Assembly: GCA_027364735.1 (NCBI GenBank)
Contig: DAHXOT010000045.1
Location: 1 to 64,000 of the forward strand
Length of the DNA: 64,000 nt
Direction of reading: 5' to 3'
From: Hydrotalea sp.
GTDB taxonomy: Bacteria; Bacteroidota; Bacteroidia; Chitinophagales; Chitinophagaceae
Below, in pieces: positions 28,161 through 37,371 of the stretch. The translations under genes were made by a program, and so were the position numbers. The notes under the pieces were generated by a model, which searched no databases, was not told the DNA's origin, and worked only from the letters and a program-made list of their open reading frames with translations. Position 1 is the stretch's first letter. The number at the start of each line of letters is the position of its first letter.

Positions 28161-29669
28161 TTAATTTTTTGATCGATAAGATTCGGTAATAACGCCACGT
28201 CGTTTTTGATAAGATACAAATTCTTCTGGAATACCTGCGTATTGAAGAATTTGTGCTAATATTTTATCAAAACTATACATAGCTTCTAATCTTTCAATTC
28301 TTACTTTAGATAAACCAAGTCGCGCATCCACCACCTCTGTAGCATTGGTCATATCTTCATGAAACGCTTTTTCTCTTACTCTCAAATATTCTTCAGCATA
28401 TTTTTTTGCAGTAGTTAACTCAAACAATTGCTCACGATTCATTTGTAATTCTTTGTACAATTTTTCAATAACGGTTGCAACATCTGCTTTTGCTTTTTGT
28501 TCTGCTTCTATTACCTGATCTGTTTTATATGAAGCTGCCCTTATTTTTTTATCACGTGATGCCCCATCAAATAAAGTCCATTTAGCACCAACCCCCATCA
28601 TCCATTTTGGTAAATAAGGAGAGTAATTTTTATCAATAATATTGTAGAAACCCTGCATTCCAACTGTTGGATAACGATCTGCCAATTCTGCTTTATATCC
28701 TTGAATAGATAATTCTTTTTTAGTTTGAATTTGTTGCAGCAGCGGATTATTTTTTACAGCGAGTGATTTAAAATATTCAATAGGTTCTATCGTATCGAGA
28801 AAAAATAATTCTGTAGTTGGTTTAATACTCACATCTTCATTAACAGCAAGTGTATTCATCAATGCCTGATTTAAAATATCGGCAGTTTGTTTCGCTTTAC
28901 TTAAATCTCTCTCAGCTTGTGCATGATATACTTGTGCATTCAAAACATCTGCATGAGCAATCAATCCTTGCTTTTCAATTTTAATTGCATCATTCAAATG
29001 GTTTCCCATTCCACTTAAAACCTCTTGCCTAACTATAACGACTTGTTGTGCCAAACAAAGACCAAAATATCTTTCAGCTAATTCACTAACTAACTCCCCA
29101 TTTTTTTGACGCATTAGCTGGTCGCTTTCTTTCTCTTTAATCATTGCAGCAGCATCAGCTGCTTTAATTTTTCCACCGGTATAAATGGGCCACAATGCAG
29201 AGGCGGAAACAATTCCAAAAGATTTATTTTGAATGGTTTGATCCCATTCTGCACTTTTAACTGTTTGCAATCCTTGTTTTAATTGACCTCTTACTACTTG
29301 TGTTGAAGCAATATCGGAAAGATTTCCTACTCCGGAAAAATTTCCATAATTACTCAATGCACTGTACAACGGAGTAATAGCATCTCTTACAGGAGATAAA
29401 TCAAGATGAATATCATCAGACAATAAAAAATAGCCTGCATTTAAAGACACACTCGGCATTTTTAATGCTTTCGCTACCTTGGCTTCTTCTGCATGCTCTT
29501 TTTTAAGAAATTCTACCTGTTTTAAGCTGTGATTATTTTTCAATGCAATTTCTGTGGCTTGATCAAAACTGAGTTTTATATCTGGCGGTGCAGATTGGGC
29601 CATCGATTGATATCCACTAAAAAACAAAGATGTAATCAAAAGCAGAATCAAACTTTTTTCAACCTTCAT
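28161..29669 (-). CDS. TolC family outer membrane efflux protein
   Basis: A 502-aa outer membrane channel with a Sec signal peptide (ending near SMAQ) and two repeated helical/beta halves characteristic of the family. The start LSFDQATEIALKNNHSLKQV is a typical OEP repeat opening, and NGELVSELAERYFGLCLAQQ lies in the first coiled coil. It lies 15 nt after the tetR stop and forms the exit duct of the export operon. Confidence 0.92.
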   Translation of the reverse strand: MKVEKSLILLLITSLFFSGYQSMAQSAPPDIKLSFDQATEIALKNNHSLKQVEFLKKEHAEEAKVAKALKMPSVSLNAGYFLLSDDIHLDLSPVRDAITPLYSALSNYGNFSGVGNLSDIASTQVVRGQLKQGLQTVKSAEWDQTIQNKSFGIVSASALWPIYTGGKIKAADAAAMIKEKESDQLMRQKNGELVSELAERYFGLCLAQQVVIVRQEVLSGMGNHLNDAIKIEKQGLIAHADVLNAQVYHAQAERDLSKAKQTADILNQALMNTLAVNEDVSIKPTTELFFLDTIEPIEYFKSLAVKNNPLLQQIQTKKELSIQGYKAELADRYPTVGMQGFYNIIDKNYSPYLPKWMMGVGAKWTLFDGASRDKKIRAASYKTDQVIEAEQKAKADVATVIEKLYKELQMNREQLFELTTAKKYAEEYLRVREKAFHEDMTNATEVVDARLGLSKVRIERLEAMYSFDKILAQILQYAGIPEEFVSYQKRRGVITESYRSKN

Positions 29670-29684
29670 AGTAATTCTTTTAAT

Positions 29685-30248
29685 TTATTGAATAGATACT
29701 GATTGCCAACAGGCTTCCAATAACAGTTCTTTTTGCATTTTTTTTTTGAGATCTGTTTTGCCAACAATAAACAATTTCATCATACCAACAATAGGACCGT
29801 ATGATAAAGCAATCAATAATGTTTCAGGTAAATCTTTTACCTGATTTTCTTTTTTCGCTTCTTTAATTATTTTTTCAATGGGTTCTAAAATGGCCAAGTT
29901 TTCTTCTTTTGTTTCTTTAAACAAAAAAGGAGAATATGTATACTGTTCAATGAAACTAAACCTATCTGGATTTTGTATATAATGATCTATAGCATTACGC
30001 ATCATCTCAAAAAAGTTTTGTTTAAAAGCTCGGCCTTCTTCGTAACCTTTCAAAACAATCGCATTAAAATCTCTGATTATGTTTTTATACAACTCATTAA
30101 TAAGTTTTTCTTTACTGTTGAAATACAAATAAATTGTTCCGACAGAAATACCGGCTTCGGCAGCAAGCTGCTTCATGTTCAGATGATAAAAACCATACTC
30201 GTTTACCAATCTTAGTGTGGCTTTTAAAATAGCTTCTTTTGTATTCAT
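29685..30248 (-). CDS. TetR/AcrR family transcriptional regulator of the efflux operon
   Basis: A 187-aa repressor. The N-terminal helix-turn-helix is typical (AAEAGISVGTIYLYFNSKEK, residues about 28-47); the C-terminal ligand-binding domain is all-helical. It is the first gene of the operon and is preceded by a perfect 30-bp palindrome that overlaps its promoter, so it should repress itself and the downstream tolC-hlyD-permease genes until an inducer binds. The -7 box ends 4 nt before the ATG, so the mRNA is predicted to have almost no leader. Confidence 0.93.
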   Translation of the reverse strand: MNTKEAILKATLRLVNEYGFYHLNMKQLAAEAGISVGTIYLYFNSKEKLINELYKNIIRDFNAIVLKGYEEGRAFKQNFFEMMRNAIDHYIQNPDRFSFIEQYTYSPFLFKETKEENLAILEPIEKIIKEAKKENQVKDLPETLLIALSYGPIVGMMKLFIVGKTDLKKKMQKELLLEACWQSVSIQ

Positions 30249-30252
30249 AATA

Positions 30253-30260
30253 CAAAAGTA
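30253..30260 (-). promoter_or_regulatory. -7 promoter element of the tetR efflux operon
   Basis: The minus strand reads TACTTTTG, exact TAnnTTTG. It lies directly next to the operator palindrome and only 4 nt before the tetR ATG, which places the start site at or within a base or two of the ATG. Confidence 0.55.
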
Positions 30261-30261
30261 T

Positions 30262-30291
30262 AAAAAATGAATGAACGTTCATTCATTTTTT
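30262..30291. promoter_or_regulatory. TetR operator, perfect 30-bp palindrome
   Basis: A perfect inverted repeat with 15-bp arms and no spacer, core ATGAATGAACGTTCATTCAT, with A/T-rich flanks that also pair. It occupies the space between the -7 box and the expected -33 region of the tetR operon, where a bound repressor would block RNA polymerase. The GAATGA/TCATTC half sites resemble known operators of TetR-family efflux regulators. Confidence 0.85.
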
Positions 30292-30342
30292 TGTTAAAAA
30301 AGCCTCCACCATTTTTGCAGAACTTTTTTTATACAGTCTTTT

Positions 30343-31458
30343 CTAGTTATTAAGCATTAACGGCATTACCAACATTAATAACTCTTCTCCTTCGGCTTGT
30401 TCGGTTGGTTTAATTATTCCGGCTTTGGTAGGTGTTGATAATTCAATTTTAATATCGGGTGTATCTGCTGCATTTAGCATTTCAATTAAAAATTTTGCAT
30501 TAAATGCAATTTGTAAATCGGTTCCATCGTATTGACAATTCATTCTTTCATTTCCTTCAAAACTAAAATCTACATCTTGTGCTGCCAATTGTAATTCGCT
30601 TCCGTTGATAGTTAATGCAACCTGATTGGTGCTTTTGTTAGAAAACACACTTACACGGCGTAATGCATTTTGAAAATCGTTTTTATTGACAATTAATTTA
30701 TAAGGATTATCCTGCGGAATCACTACTTTATAATCAGGGAAACGAGCATCAATTAAACGACAAATCATTTGTACTTCACCATGACTTACAAATAAATGAT
30801 TGCTATTATAGGCAATATTAATTTCATCTTCATTATCGGGCAAAGCATTTTTTAAAAGGTTTAATGGCTTTTTTGGTACAATAAACGAATCGGTTTTGGT
30901 TGCTTTTGCATCGGTTCTTTTATAGCGTACCAATCTGTGTGCATCGGTTGCTACAAATTGAACACCTTCTTTTTGTAATTCAAAGAAAACACCCGTCATG
31001 GCCGGACGCAAATCATCGTTACTCACAGCAAATAGGGTTTTATTAATGGCGGTAACCAATCCGCTACTGCTCATAGTAAATGCTGTTGTATCATCTGCTG
31101 CAGGTTCTTTTGGAAAATTGTCCGGATTTTCTCCCATCACTTTGTATTTACCATTATCACTGGTAATTTCTACAGTAAAATTTTTGTCAATTGTAAAAGT
31201 GAGCGGTTGATCAGCAATATTTTTTAAAGAATCTAATAAAATTTTAGCAGGAATACACACTTTTCCATTGGCTTTACTTTCAACATCGGTTTGAACTCGC
31301 ATTACTGTTTCTAAATCGGTAGCTACAATACTTAATTTTTTATCTTCAATTTCAAATAAAAAATCTTCTAAAATGGGTAATACGGTATTGGCATTTATTA
31401 CACCGCTAATTTGCTGTAAATGCTTTAATAATGATGATGATGAAACAATGAACTTCAT
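30343..31458 (-). CDS. dnaN: DNA polymerase III beta subunit (sliding clamp)
   Basis: Ring-shaped processivity clamp for replication. The 371-aa protein has three clamp domains; typical pieces are LLKHLQQISGVINANTVLPI, VCIPAKILLDSLKNI, FVATDAHRLVRYKR and the C-terminal motif region ending LVMPLMLNN. It is not next to dnaA here, as is common in Bacteroidota. A TAGGTTTG box lies at 31506-31513. The recX-led gene set points the other way. Confidence 0.97.
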   Translation of the reverse strand: MKFIVSSSSLLKHLQQISGVINANTVLPILEDFLFEIEDKKLSIVATDLETVMRVQTDVESKANGKVCIPAKILLDSLKNIADQPLTFTIDKNFTVEITSDNGKYKVMGENPDNFPKEPAADDTTAFTMSSSGLVTAINKTLFAVSNDDLRPAMTGVFFELQKEGVQFVATDAHRLVRYKRTDAKATKTDSFIVPKKPLNLLKNALPDNEDEINIAYNSNHLFVSHGEVQMICRLIDARFPDYKVVIPQDNPYKLIVNKNDFQNALRRVSVFSNKSTNQVALTINGSELQLAAQDVDFSFEGNERMNCQYDGTDLQIAFNAKFLIEMLNAADTPDIKIELSTPTKAGIIKPTEQAEGEELLMLVMPLMLNN

Positions 31459-31505
31459 AATTCTTTCCTTTTAATTAATAACATTACCGCTATAAACGGC
31501 AGTAG

Positions 31506-31513
31506 CAAACCTA
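31506..31513 (-). promoter_or_regulatory. -7 promoter element of dnaN
   Basis: The minus strand reads TAGGTTTG, exact TAnnTTTG, 47 nt before the dnaN ATG. No good -33 TTTG at the right distance. Confidence 0.4.
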
Positions 31514-31593
31514 CTGTAAAATGTTAATATTCCATACACAATTTATTCATGTTTCTTGTTAATAACCCTAATACATACATTTTAATTATGAAG

Positions 31594-31601
31594 TAGTTTT
31601 G
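31594..31601 (+). promoter_or_regulatory. -7 promoter element of recX
   Basis: TAGTTTTG, exact TAnnTTTG, 20 nt before the recX ATG. No clear -33 TTTG at the expected spacing. Confidence 0.4.
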
Positions 31602-31621
31602 AGCTTCAACACATTATTACA

Positions 31622-32101
31622 ATGTATCAACAAAAACTTACGCCACAACAAGCATTTCAAAAATTAAAACATTATTGTGCTTATCAAGAACGAAGCCATT
31701 ACGAGGTAAAAGAAAAATTATATGCTTTTGGATTACTTAAAACAGAAGTAGAAAAAATATTATCGCAGCTAATAGAAGAAGATTATTTAAATGAAGAACG
31801 ATTTGCTATGCAATTTGCCGGCGGAAAATTTAGATTAAAACAATGGGGCAAAATAAAAATAAAATTCGAGCTGCAACAAAAAAAAGTAAGTGCTTATAAT
31901 ATTAATAAAGCTTTAAAAAGTATTGATGAAGATACTTACTTAAAAACGCTTAAAAAATTGGCAACAATAAAATGGAATTTGTTGAAAAAAGAACAATACT
32001 TAAACCGCATGGCAAAAACCAATAACTATTTATTGCAAAAGGGATTTGAGCCCGCACTCATTAATAAAATAATTAGCGATATTAGAATTGAGAATAAATA
32101 A
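31622..32101 (+). CDS. recX: RecX family regulatory protein
   Basis: Small helical protein (159 aa) that modulates RecA filaments in characterised bacteria. It has the three-helix repeats of the family: AFQKLKHYCAYQERSHYEVK, then LIEEDYLNEERFAMQFAGGKFRLKQWGKIKI in the second repeat and a third repeat ending KGFEPALINKIISDI. The family's R-S-x-x-E pattern in repeat 1 and G-K-x-K in repeat 2 are present. recA is not nearby. The next gene begins 25 nt after its stop. Confidence 0.9.
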   Translation: MYQQKLTPQQAFQKLKHYCAYQERSHYEVKEKLYAFGLLKTEVEKILSQLIEEDYLNEERFAMQFAGGKFRLKQWGKIKIKFELQQKKVSAYNINKALKSIDEDTYLKTLKKLATIKWNLLKKEQYLNRMAKTNNYLLQKGFEPALINKIISDIRIENK

Positions 32102-32126
32102 AGTAATTTCATTTCAACAAAAAAAT

Positions 32127-32921
32127 ATGTCGCTTACTTTTACGCTTATACAAACCAATATTTTCTGGGAAAATAAAGAAGCCAATCTTCGGTTATTGGA
32201 AGAAAAAATAAATGCTATTGATCAAAAAACCGAAATAGTAGTGTTGCCCGAAATGTTTAGTACAGCCTTTAGCATGAATGCAGACCATCTTGCCGAAACA
32301 ATGAATGGCCGTACAATTGAATGGATGAAGAAAATAGCTACTCAAAAAAAAATTATTCTAACCGGAAGCTTAATTATTAAAGAAAATAATTGTTTTTATA
32401 ACCGCCTTGTTTGGATGTTGCCCAATGGTAATTTGGGCTATTACGATAAACGCCACTGCTTTGCTTTTGCCGGAGAACATGAAAAATATACAGCAGGAAA
32501 TAAACGGTTAATAACCTCTGTTAAAGGATGGAAAATTAATGTACAAATTTGTTACGATTTGCGTTTCCCTGTTTGGGCTCGCCAACAAGTAACAGATGTT
32601 CCCGAATATGATGTATTACTTTATGTTGCTAATTGGCCAGAAAAACGGAATTATGCATGGAAAAGTTTATTGGTAGCAAGAGCAATAGAAAATCAGTGTT
32701 ATGTTATTGGCGTAAACCGAGTAGGAAATGATGGTAATGAAATGTATCATAGCGGCGATAGTATGGTTATAAATCCTTTAGGCGAAATATTATACCACAA
32801 AGCACAAGAGGAAGATGTTTTTACTATAACATTGGATAAGCATAATGTAGATGAAGTGAGAAATAAATTTCCTTTTTGGAAAGATGCAGATAATTTTAAA
32901 ATTATGAATGATGATTTATGA
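32127..32921 (+). CDS. nitrilase-superfamily amidohydrolase, omega-amidase (YafV) type
   Basis: Carbon-nitrogen hydrolase of 264 aa, probably hydrolysing 2-oxoglutaramate or 2-oxosuccinamate (omega-amidase, metabolite repair). Start at ATG 32127; the longer ORF only adds a TTG-started stretch overlapping recX. The Glu-Lys-Cys triad is intact: VVLPEMFSTAFS (Glu ~42), YDKRHCFAFAGEH (Lys ~110) and VQICYDLRFPVWARQ (Cys ~143). The C terminus overlaps nagA by 4 nt (ATGA). Confidence 0.88.
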   Translation: MSLTFTLIQTNIFWENKEANLRLLEEKINAIDQKTEIVVLPEMFSTAFSMNADHLAETMNGRTIEWMKKIATQKKIILTGSLIIKENNCFYNRLVWMLPNGNLGYYDKRHCFAFAGEHEKYTAGNKRLITSVKGWKINVQICYDLRFPVWARQQVTDVPEYDVLLYVANWPEKRNYAWKSLLVARAIENQCYVIGVNRVGNDGNEMYHSGDSMVINPLGEILYHKAQEEDVFTITLDKHNVDEVRNKFPFWKDADNFKIMNDDL

Positions 32922-34006
32922 GCGACATAAAAATATTTAGTGCCGAAAAAATTTTTACAGGAACAGAATGGCTAATGAACCATTCAATTATTGTTGAAAA
33001 CGAAACTATTATTGATGTAATTGCCACTTCAACTATTGCTGCAAGCTCAAAACAATCATATAATTACAACCTACTTGTTCCATCGTTTATTGATATCCAA
33101 ATTTATGGAGCACATAAAAAATTATTTGCTGTTTATCCCGAAGCAGATTCTTTGTTTAAATTGTATGAGTATTGTAGCAAGGGTGGAGCATTGCATTTTT
33201 GCCCAACCGTTGCTACAAATACCAAAGAAGTTTTTTATACATGTATTGATGCAGTAAAAGATTATTGGCAACAAGGCGGCAAAGGCTGTTTGGGCTTGCA
33301 TTTAGAAGGGCCTTGGATTAATAGTACAAAACGAGGTGCGCACATTCCATCGCTAATACATTCTCCAACAATTAACGAAGTAAAGGAACTATTAGCGTAT
33401 GGAAAAGATGTAATTAAAATTATAACCCTAGCACCTGAAGTCTGTAGCGATGAAATTATTGAATTCATTCAATCGAAAAATATTTTAATTTCTCTGGGGC
33501 ATAGTAACGCAACTTACCAACAAGCAACAAACGCTTTTAATAAAGGAATAAAAACTGCTACACATTTATACAATGCAATGAGTGCTTTGCAACATCGAGA
33601 ACCCGGAATAGTTGGTGCATTGTTTAACCATATAAAAGTACAAGCAAGTATAATTCCTGATGGTTACCATGTAGATTATGCTGCTATAAAAATAGCCAAA
33701 CAAATAATGAAAGATCGGTTATTTGTAATTACCGATGCAGTTACCGAAACAAGCGAAGGTTTTTATCCGCATCATCTCGTTAGCGATAAATATGAAAGTA
33801 ATGGAACACTTAGCGGTTCTGCTTTAACAATGATAAAAGCTGTTAAAAATTTAATACAATATTGCGATGTTGAATTAGAAGAAGCATTGCGTATGTGCAG
33901 CCTCTATCCTGCGCAGGTATTAGGCTTAAATAATTTAGGAAAAATTGAAAAAGGTTATCAGGCAAGTTTTATTGCACTAAATGAGCAATTGGAAGTTATT
34001 GCTTAG
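32918..34006 (+). CDS. nagA: N-acetylglucosamine-6-phosphate deacetylase
   Basis: Removes acetyl from GlcNAc-6-P in amino sugar and cell wall recycling. The 362-aa amidohydrolase shows LLVPSFIDIQIYGA (the NagA form of the first strand motif), HLEGPWINSTKRGAH (metal Glu), ISLGHSNATYQQA and THLYNAMSALQHREPG (metal His residues), PDGYHVD, and VITDAVTET (catalytic Asp). It is slightly short for the family (about 380-400) but complete in motifs. Its last 11 nt overlap the convergent S41 gene. Confidence 0.93.
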   Translation: MSDIKIFSAEKIFTGTEWLMNHSIIVENETIIDVIATSTIAASSKQSYNYNLLVPSFIDIQIYGAHKKLFAVYPEADSLFKLYEYCSKGGALHFCPTVATNTKEVFYTCIDAVKDYWQQGGKGCLGLHLEGPWINSTKRGAHIPSLIHSPTINEVKELLAYGKDVIKIITLAPEVCSDEIIEFIQSKNILISLGHSNATYQQATNAFNKGIKTATHLYNAMSALQHREPGIVGALFNHIKVQASIIPDGYHVDYAAIKIAKQIMKDRLFVITDAVTETSEGFYPHHLVSDKYESNGTLSGSALTMIKAVKNLIQYCDVELEEALRMCSLYPAQVLGLNNLGKIEKGYQASFIALNEQLEVIA

Positions 34007-35477
34007 TTTTTTCTTTAATTAACTGTTTTACTTTCTGCTCTTTTAAATCAATCTTATGCTTAATTGCATAAGATGTTGTTGGTACATTTATATCGGGCAT
34101 AATACCTCTGCCATCTTTGTTTCTATGATGATTTATCACTACTCGAAATAATGGAAGTGTAACCCTAAGTTTAGAATTGGGCAATTTTATTTTTACAATT
34201 TGCATAGCAGAGTTTCCATAATTACCGCCACCCGTTTCTTCTCCAATAACGGTAACATTTTTTTGTCCTTTTAAGGAAGAAACAAACATTGTAGCCGCCG
34301 AAAATGTATACCCACCTTGTATGATATATATATTTCCATTAAAATGATACTTGCTTTTTGGCCAATAATAATGTGCTTCACTTCCAACATCGTGGTAGCG
34401 ATTATCTGCAGTTTTTTTGGTAGAAAATCGCAATAATAATTTATAGAATAACGCATTGCCTATACCAATATATTTTCCGTTTTTTAAACTTCTGCTTTTG
34501 GCAGCAACGGTATCGGTAATTTTAAATGCTGTATCCGATAAATACTTCGTTAATAAAATATAATTATCTAATTTACCTCCACCATTTAATCTAAGTTCTA
34601 TTACAAGATTTTGAACATTCTTTTTTTGAATATCTTTAAAACTTCTTCTAAAAAACCTTCTTAATTTTTTGGCAGAAAAACTATTCAAATTCATCCATGC
34701 TGTATTTAAAGCTGTATCTATTTTTACCGATGACTCTCCTAACTGATTCGTTTTTCTTATTGTATGTTTTCGAATAGTTGTTGTTTTGCTCGAATCGGTT
34801 GATTCAGTTTTTTGGGGAGGATAATACGCTTTTACAAAAGTTGTTGCTTTTTTTCCTACTGAATCAATATAGTCAATCTTATATAAACTATCTGTTCCAA
34901 AAACCGTTTTATACCAACCCGGAAAATTAAAACTAATAGACTGACTTTTAAAGTTAGTAGAATACCCATCGGTACTAATATTCTTAAACAAGGAATCTAA
35001 AATTTGCCGATTACTTCTATAATTTATTCCCGTAATAATTGTTCCAGGTTTAAGAATCGAATCGTTAGGATATAAATTTTCTATTACTACTAAACTATCG
35101 TCCCATGTTTTAATTTGCAAGGGAAATAAAGGATAAATATGTTTAGAAACTGCTTTACGAAAATTTTTTGAGAAAAGAACCATTGTGTGCCCACAACGTA
35201 TGTTACTTACAAGTGTTGCTAATTTATTTTTAAATTGACTTTCGGTAAGCGAATCGGTAATACTATTGATGGTATTTTTAAAAGCCCAATCAATGCTGTC
35301 TTTTGGCGTATACCAATATAAACTTGGATGATTAGCTTCTACTACTTTTTGTAAAACAATAACATCTTCTTTTAAATTGTTGGGGCCATATTTTTGGTTA
35401 AAAACATACCCCGACTTGCATGCAATAAAAAACCAAGAAACAATACAAACAATAAATAAGTTCTTTGTTGGTTGCAT
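33996..35477 (-). CDS. S41 family peptidase, lipoprotein
   Basis: A 493-aa C-terminal-processing-type protease anchored as a lipoprotein: the signal ends in FFIACKSG (lipobox Cys near residue 20). An N-terminal helical region is followed by a PDZ-like part (GTIITGINYRSNRQILDSLF) and the S41 core with LRLNGGGKLDN and the nucleophile region GGYTFSAATMFVSSLKG (Ser about 390), then GEETGGGNYGNSA. Last gene of the IMPase-thiL-S41 set (9 nt after thiL). Its stop overlaps nagA from the other strand. Probable role: periplasmic protein quality control. Confidence 0.85.
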   Translation of the reverse strand: MQPTKNLFIVCIVSWFFIACKSGYVFNQKYGPNNLKEDVIVLQKVVEANHPSLYWYTPKDSIDWAFKNTINSITDSLTESQFKNKLATLVSNIRCGHTMVLFSKNFRKAVSKHIYPLFPLQIKTWDDSLVVIENLYPNDSILKPGTIITGINYRSNRQILDSLFKNISTDGYSTNFKSQSISFNFPGWYKTVFGTDSLYKIDYIDSVGKKATTFVKAYYPPQKTESTDSSKTTTIRKHTIRKTNQLGESSVKIDTALNTAWMNLNSFSAKKLRRFFRRSFKDIQKKNVQNLVIELRLNGGGKLDNYILLTKYLSDTAFKITDTVAAKSRSLKNGKYIGIGNALFYKLLLRFSTKKTADNRYHDVGSEAHYYWPKSKYHFNGNIYIIQGGYTFSAATMFVSSLKGQKNVTVIGEETGGGNYGNSAMQIVKIKLPNSKLRVTLPLFRVVINHHRNKDGRGIMPDINVPTTSYAIKHKIDLKEQKVKQLIKEKTKQ

Positions 35478-35486
35478 TATGCTGTT

Positions 35487-36527
35487 TTATTTGTCAAACG
35501 CATTCCATCCCTGTGCTGTAATATCAAAAGTATTTCCGCCTTTGGTTAAAAGTTTTGTTCCTTCTTCTATTTCAGTCATGTAACCAACAACAGAGATTTC
35601 TTCATTCAAAGTAATCTTATCATAATCCGCTTGTTTCAAAGTAAAAATCAATTCATAATCTTCGCCGCCATTCAATGCACAAACTGTAGGATCTAATCCA
35701 AACTTAAATGCAGCTTTTCTTGCCAGATCATGCACAGGAATTTTTTCTTCATATATCCTGCAACCCAGATTACTTTGTTTGCAGAGGTGCAACACTTCGC
35801 TACTCAATCCATCGCTTATATCCATCATCGAGGTGGGAACAATATCATTTTTTTCAAAAAATTCAATAATATCTTTTCTTGCTTCCGGCTTTAATAATCT
35901 TCCAACAATATAATCTTCACCTTCAAGATCGGGCTGCACTTTTGGATTTTCTAAAAATATTTTCTTCTCTCGTTCCATTATTGTTAATCCCAAAAACGAT
36001 GCACCTAAATAGCCGCTTACACAAATCAAATCTCCTTTATTGGCGGTACTTCTTTTAACAAATTTATCGGGAGCAACCTCACCCAAGGCAGTAACAGAAA
36101 TAATAAATCCTTTTTGAGAAGAAGATGTATCGCCGCCAATTAAATCAACACCATATTTTTCGCAAGCAATATAAACACCTTCGTAAAATTCGTTTAAAGC
36201 TTCTACGCTAAACCGATTACTGAATGCAATGCTGATAGTAATTTGAGTGGGTGTTGCATTCATTGCATAAATATCACTCACATTTACAACCACACTTTTA
36301 TAGCCTAAATGTTTAAGTGGTGTATACATTAAGTCGAAATGAATTCCTTCAATTAATAAATCGGTTGTTATTACAGTTTGTTTTCCAAAATGATCAATTA
36401 TAGCTGCATCGTCGCCAACACCTAAAATGGTTGAAGCGTTTTGAATTTCGAAATTTTTGGTAAGATGATCAATCAATCCAAATTCTCCAAGCGTTGCTAT
36501 TTCGGTACGTAATGCTGAGTTGTCCAT
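35487..36527 (-). CDS. thiL: thiamine-monophosphate kinase
   Basis: Phosphorylates thiamine monophosphate to the cofactor thiamine diphosphate. The 346-aa PurM-like protein shows GVGDDAAIIDHFGKQTVITT, the metal motif TDLLIEGIHFD, NVSDIYAMNATPTQITIS, LIGGDTSSS, SGYLGASFLGL, MMDISDGLSSEVLHL and LNGGEDYELIFTL. All expected motifs are intact. Its ATG overlaps the stop of the IMPase gene (TAATG), so the two are translationally coupled. Confidence 0.96.
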   Translation of the reverse strand: MDNSALRTEIATLGEFGLIDHLTKNFEIQNASTILGVGDDAAIIDHFGKQTVITTDLLIEGIHFDLMYTPLKHLGYKSVVVNVSDIYAMNATPTQITISIAFSNRFSVEALNEFYEGVYIACEKYGVDLIGGDTSSSQKGFIISVTALGEVAPDKFVKRSTANKGDLICVSGYLGASFLGLTIMEREKKIFLENPKVQPDLEGEDYIVGRLLKPEARKDIIEFFEKNDIVPTSMMDISDGLSSEVLHLCKQSNLGCRIYEEKIPVHDLARKAAFKFGLDPTVCALNGGEDYELIFTLKQADYDKITLNEEISVVGYMTEIEEGTKLLTKGGNTFDITAQGWNAFDK

Positions 36528-37303
36528 TATAAATTTCCTCCGTTTATTATTTGTACAAGATGGTCATGAATTTTACCATTAGTGGCAACCAATCCGGGCT
36601 GATACGGGTCATAATATTTTCCGGTAAGATCGGTAACTTTTCCTCCCGCCTCTTCTACAATTAAAAATCCTGCGGCACTATCCCATGCTTGTAATTTATG
36701 TTCGTAAAAACCATCAAATCTTCCGCAAGCCACCCAACATAAATCTATTGCGGCACTTCCTAATCTTCTTACCGGAATTCCGGCTCTTATTAATTTATCA
36801 AATACTTGAAGAGGACCATTGGGTTTATCTAAATAGGTATACGGAAATCCGGTAACCAAACAACTTGTACTTACATTGCTTTTATTACTTACGTGAATTG
36901 GCTGATTGTTTAATGTTGCTCCGCTTCCTTTTTCAGAAAAAAAGAATTCTTCAATAAAAGGATTGTACACGGCGCCAAAAATTATTTTACCATTTTTTTC
37001 AATTCCAATACTAACACAACAAATGGGAATTCCATTAGCATAATTAACCGTTCCATCAATTGGATCAATGATCCATTTATATTCTGATTCTTGAATAAAT
37101 TCTCCCGACTCTTCACTTAAAATATTGTGATTGGGGAATTGATTTTTTATTACTGAAAAAATTATTTCTTCACTTTTATGATCTACCTCTGTAACCAAAT
37201 TATTTATCCCTTCTTTGTTTGAAATAGAAAATGGTTTTTGAAAATATTCTTTTAAAACCACCGCAGCTTGTTCGGTGGCTTTAAGTAAAGTTTGTTTAAG
37301 CAT
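36527..37303 (-). CDS. inositol monophosphatase family protein
   Basis: Mg-dependent sugar phosphatase fold, 258 aa. The metal/catalytic motifs are complete: NHNILSEESGEF (Glu), WIIDPIDGTVNYANG (Asp-x-x-Asp-Gly-Thr), and WDSAAGFLIVEEAGG (Asp). SuhB-like; substrates could be inositol phosphates, NADP or PAP, and cannot be resolved from sequence. It heads the operon with thiL and the S41 peptidase. The upstream promoter is the best consensus match in the window and lies so close to the ATG that the mRNA should be leaderless. Confidence 0.92.
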   Translation of the reverse strand: MLKQTLLKATEQAAVVLKEYFQKPFSISNKEGINNLVTEVDHKSEEIIFSVIKNQFPNHNILSEESGEFIQESEYKWIIDPIDGTVNYANGIPICCVSIGIEKNGKIIFGAVYNPFIEEFFFSEKGSGATLNNQPIHVSNKSNVSTSCLVTGFPYTYLDKPNGPLQVFDKLIRAGIPVRRLGSAAIDLCWVACGRFDGFYEHKLQAWDSAAGFLIVEEAGGKVTDLTGKYYDPYQPGLVATNGKIHDHLVQIINGGNL

Positions 37304-37307
37304 GTTG

Positions 37308-37339
37308 CAAATATAGTTTGTGCGTTGTGCCGAATCAAA
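37308..37339 (-). promoter_or_regulatory. full-consensus Bacteroidota promoter, leaderless for the IMPase-thiL operon
   Basis: Minus-strand TTTG (37336-37339), 20-nt spacer, TATATTTG (37308-37315): exact match to TTTG/N19-21/TAnnTTTG. Only 4 nt separate the box from the ATG at 37303, so the start site should fall on or next to the initiation codon. Confidence 0.7.
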
Positions 37340-37371
37340 ACCGCTATTAATTATACATCATTTTAAATTGT

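Noticed and set aside
32088-32126. Longer N terminus of the omega-amidase-like gene
   Set aside because: Starts at TTG inside recX and adds residues not found in the family; the ATG at 32127 fits the conserved start.
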